5,706 nucleotides of DNA from contig JAGNNB010000221.1 in assembly GCA_017990865.1 (NCBI GenBank), forward strand, positions 1 to 5,706, written 5' to 3'. Positions 5,693 to 5,706 of the stretch are shown here, in pieces (within the stretch, counting starts at the first letter, position 1; every line of letters starts with the position of its first letter). Below the pieces are notes generated by a model. That model was given only the letters and a program-made list of their open reading frames with translations. It searched no databases and was not told the DNA's origin. A program made the position numbers and the translations under genes. The DNA comes from Lysobacteraceae bacterium. GTDB taxonomy: Bacteria; Pseudomonadota; Gammaproteobacteria; Xanthomonadales; Xanthomonadaceae.

Positions 5693-5706
5693 ATGTCCAG
5701 CTACCT
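5693..5706 (+). CDS. metK: Start of S-adenosylmethionine synthetase (partial)
   Basis: Only the first few codons lie in the window, reading MSSYL and continuing past the right edge. MetK makes S-adenosylmethionine from methionine and ATP in the cytoplasm. Xanthomonad MetK proteins begin MSSYLFTSESVSEGHPDK as I recall, and the five visible residues match exactly; identification from so short a piece is tentative. Two in-frame starts exist, at 5687 (adding Met-Pro) and 5693. AGGA at 5679-5682 is 4 bases from the first and 10 from the second, so spacing does not decide. I chose 5693 because it fits the known protein start. A TATGAT -10 box and a structured leader lie directly upstream. Confidence 0.6.

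Overview
The window is GC-rich DNA with no mobile element, RNA gene or CRISPR array that I can see. It looks like a gammaproteobacterial chromosome of the Xanthomonadaceae/Lysobacter type. The evidence is the base composition, a TonB-dependent receptor, an outer-membrane lipid-type enzyme set, and a right-edge gene whose first residues (MSSYL) match my memory of xanthomonad S-adenosylmethionine synthetase. The genus assignment is inference.

Layout, left to right. On the minus strand, 1-88 is the start of a secreted or lipoprotein-like gene cut by the window edge. It overlaps the stop of a BtuB-like TonB-dependent receptor (85-2112). Positions 2113-2568 form a long non-coding stretch holding a plausible sigma-70 promoter, a leader hairpin, a 12-bp palindrome and several short repeated words. 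I could not recognise a cobalamin riboswitch there. Next come three minus-strand genes, read from right to left: a two-domain acyltransferase with an LPLAT domain plus a GNAT domain (3743-5467), an LpxH-like metallophosphoesterase (2895-3743) that starts inside the acyltransferase stop (TGATG), and a 76-residue cytochrome-c-like protein with no cysteine or histidine (2569-2799). From 5468 to 5692 is a divergent control region. The plus-strand gene at the right edge, probably metK, starts at 5693 or 5687. Its short leader can fold to hide its ribosome-binding site.

How the genes may work together. The acyltransferase has the domain order of OlsF-type enzymes, which make ornithine lipids by N- and O-acylation. 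The next gene belongs to the family of LpxH, which acts on UDP-diacylglucosamine in lipid A synthesis. Their overlap implies coordinated translation and suggests a small membrane-lipid operon; the substrates are not proven. The receptor and its truncated neighbour look like an uptake pair, by analogy BtuB with a periplasmic binding protein. The large open frames antisense to the receptor, and the upstream extension of the phosphoesterase frame, are GC-driven shadows and are not annotated.
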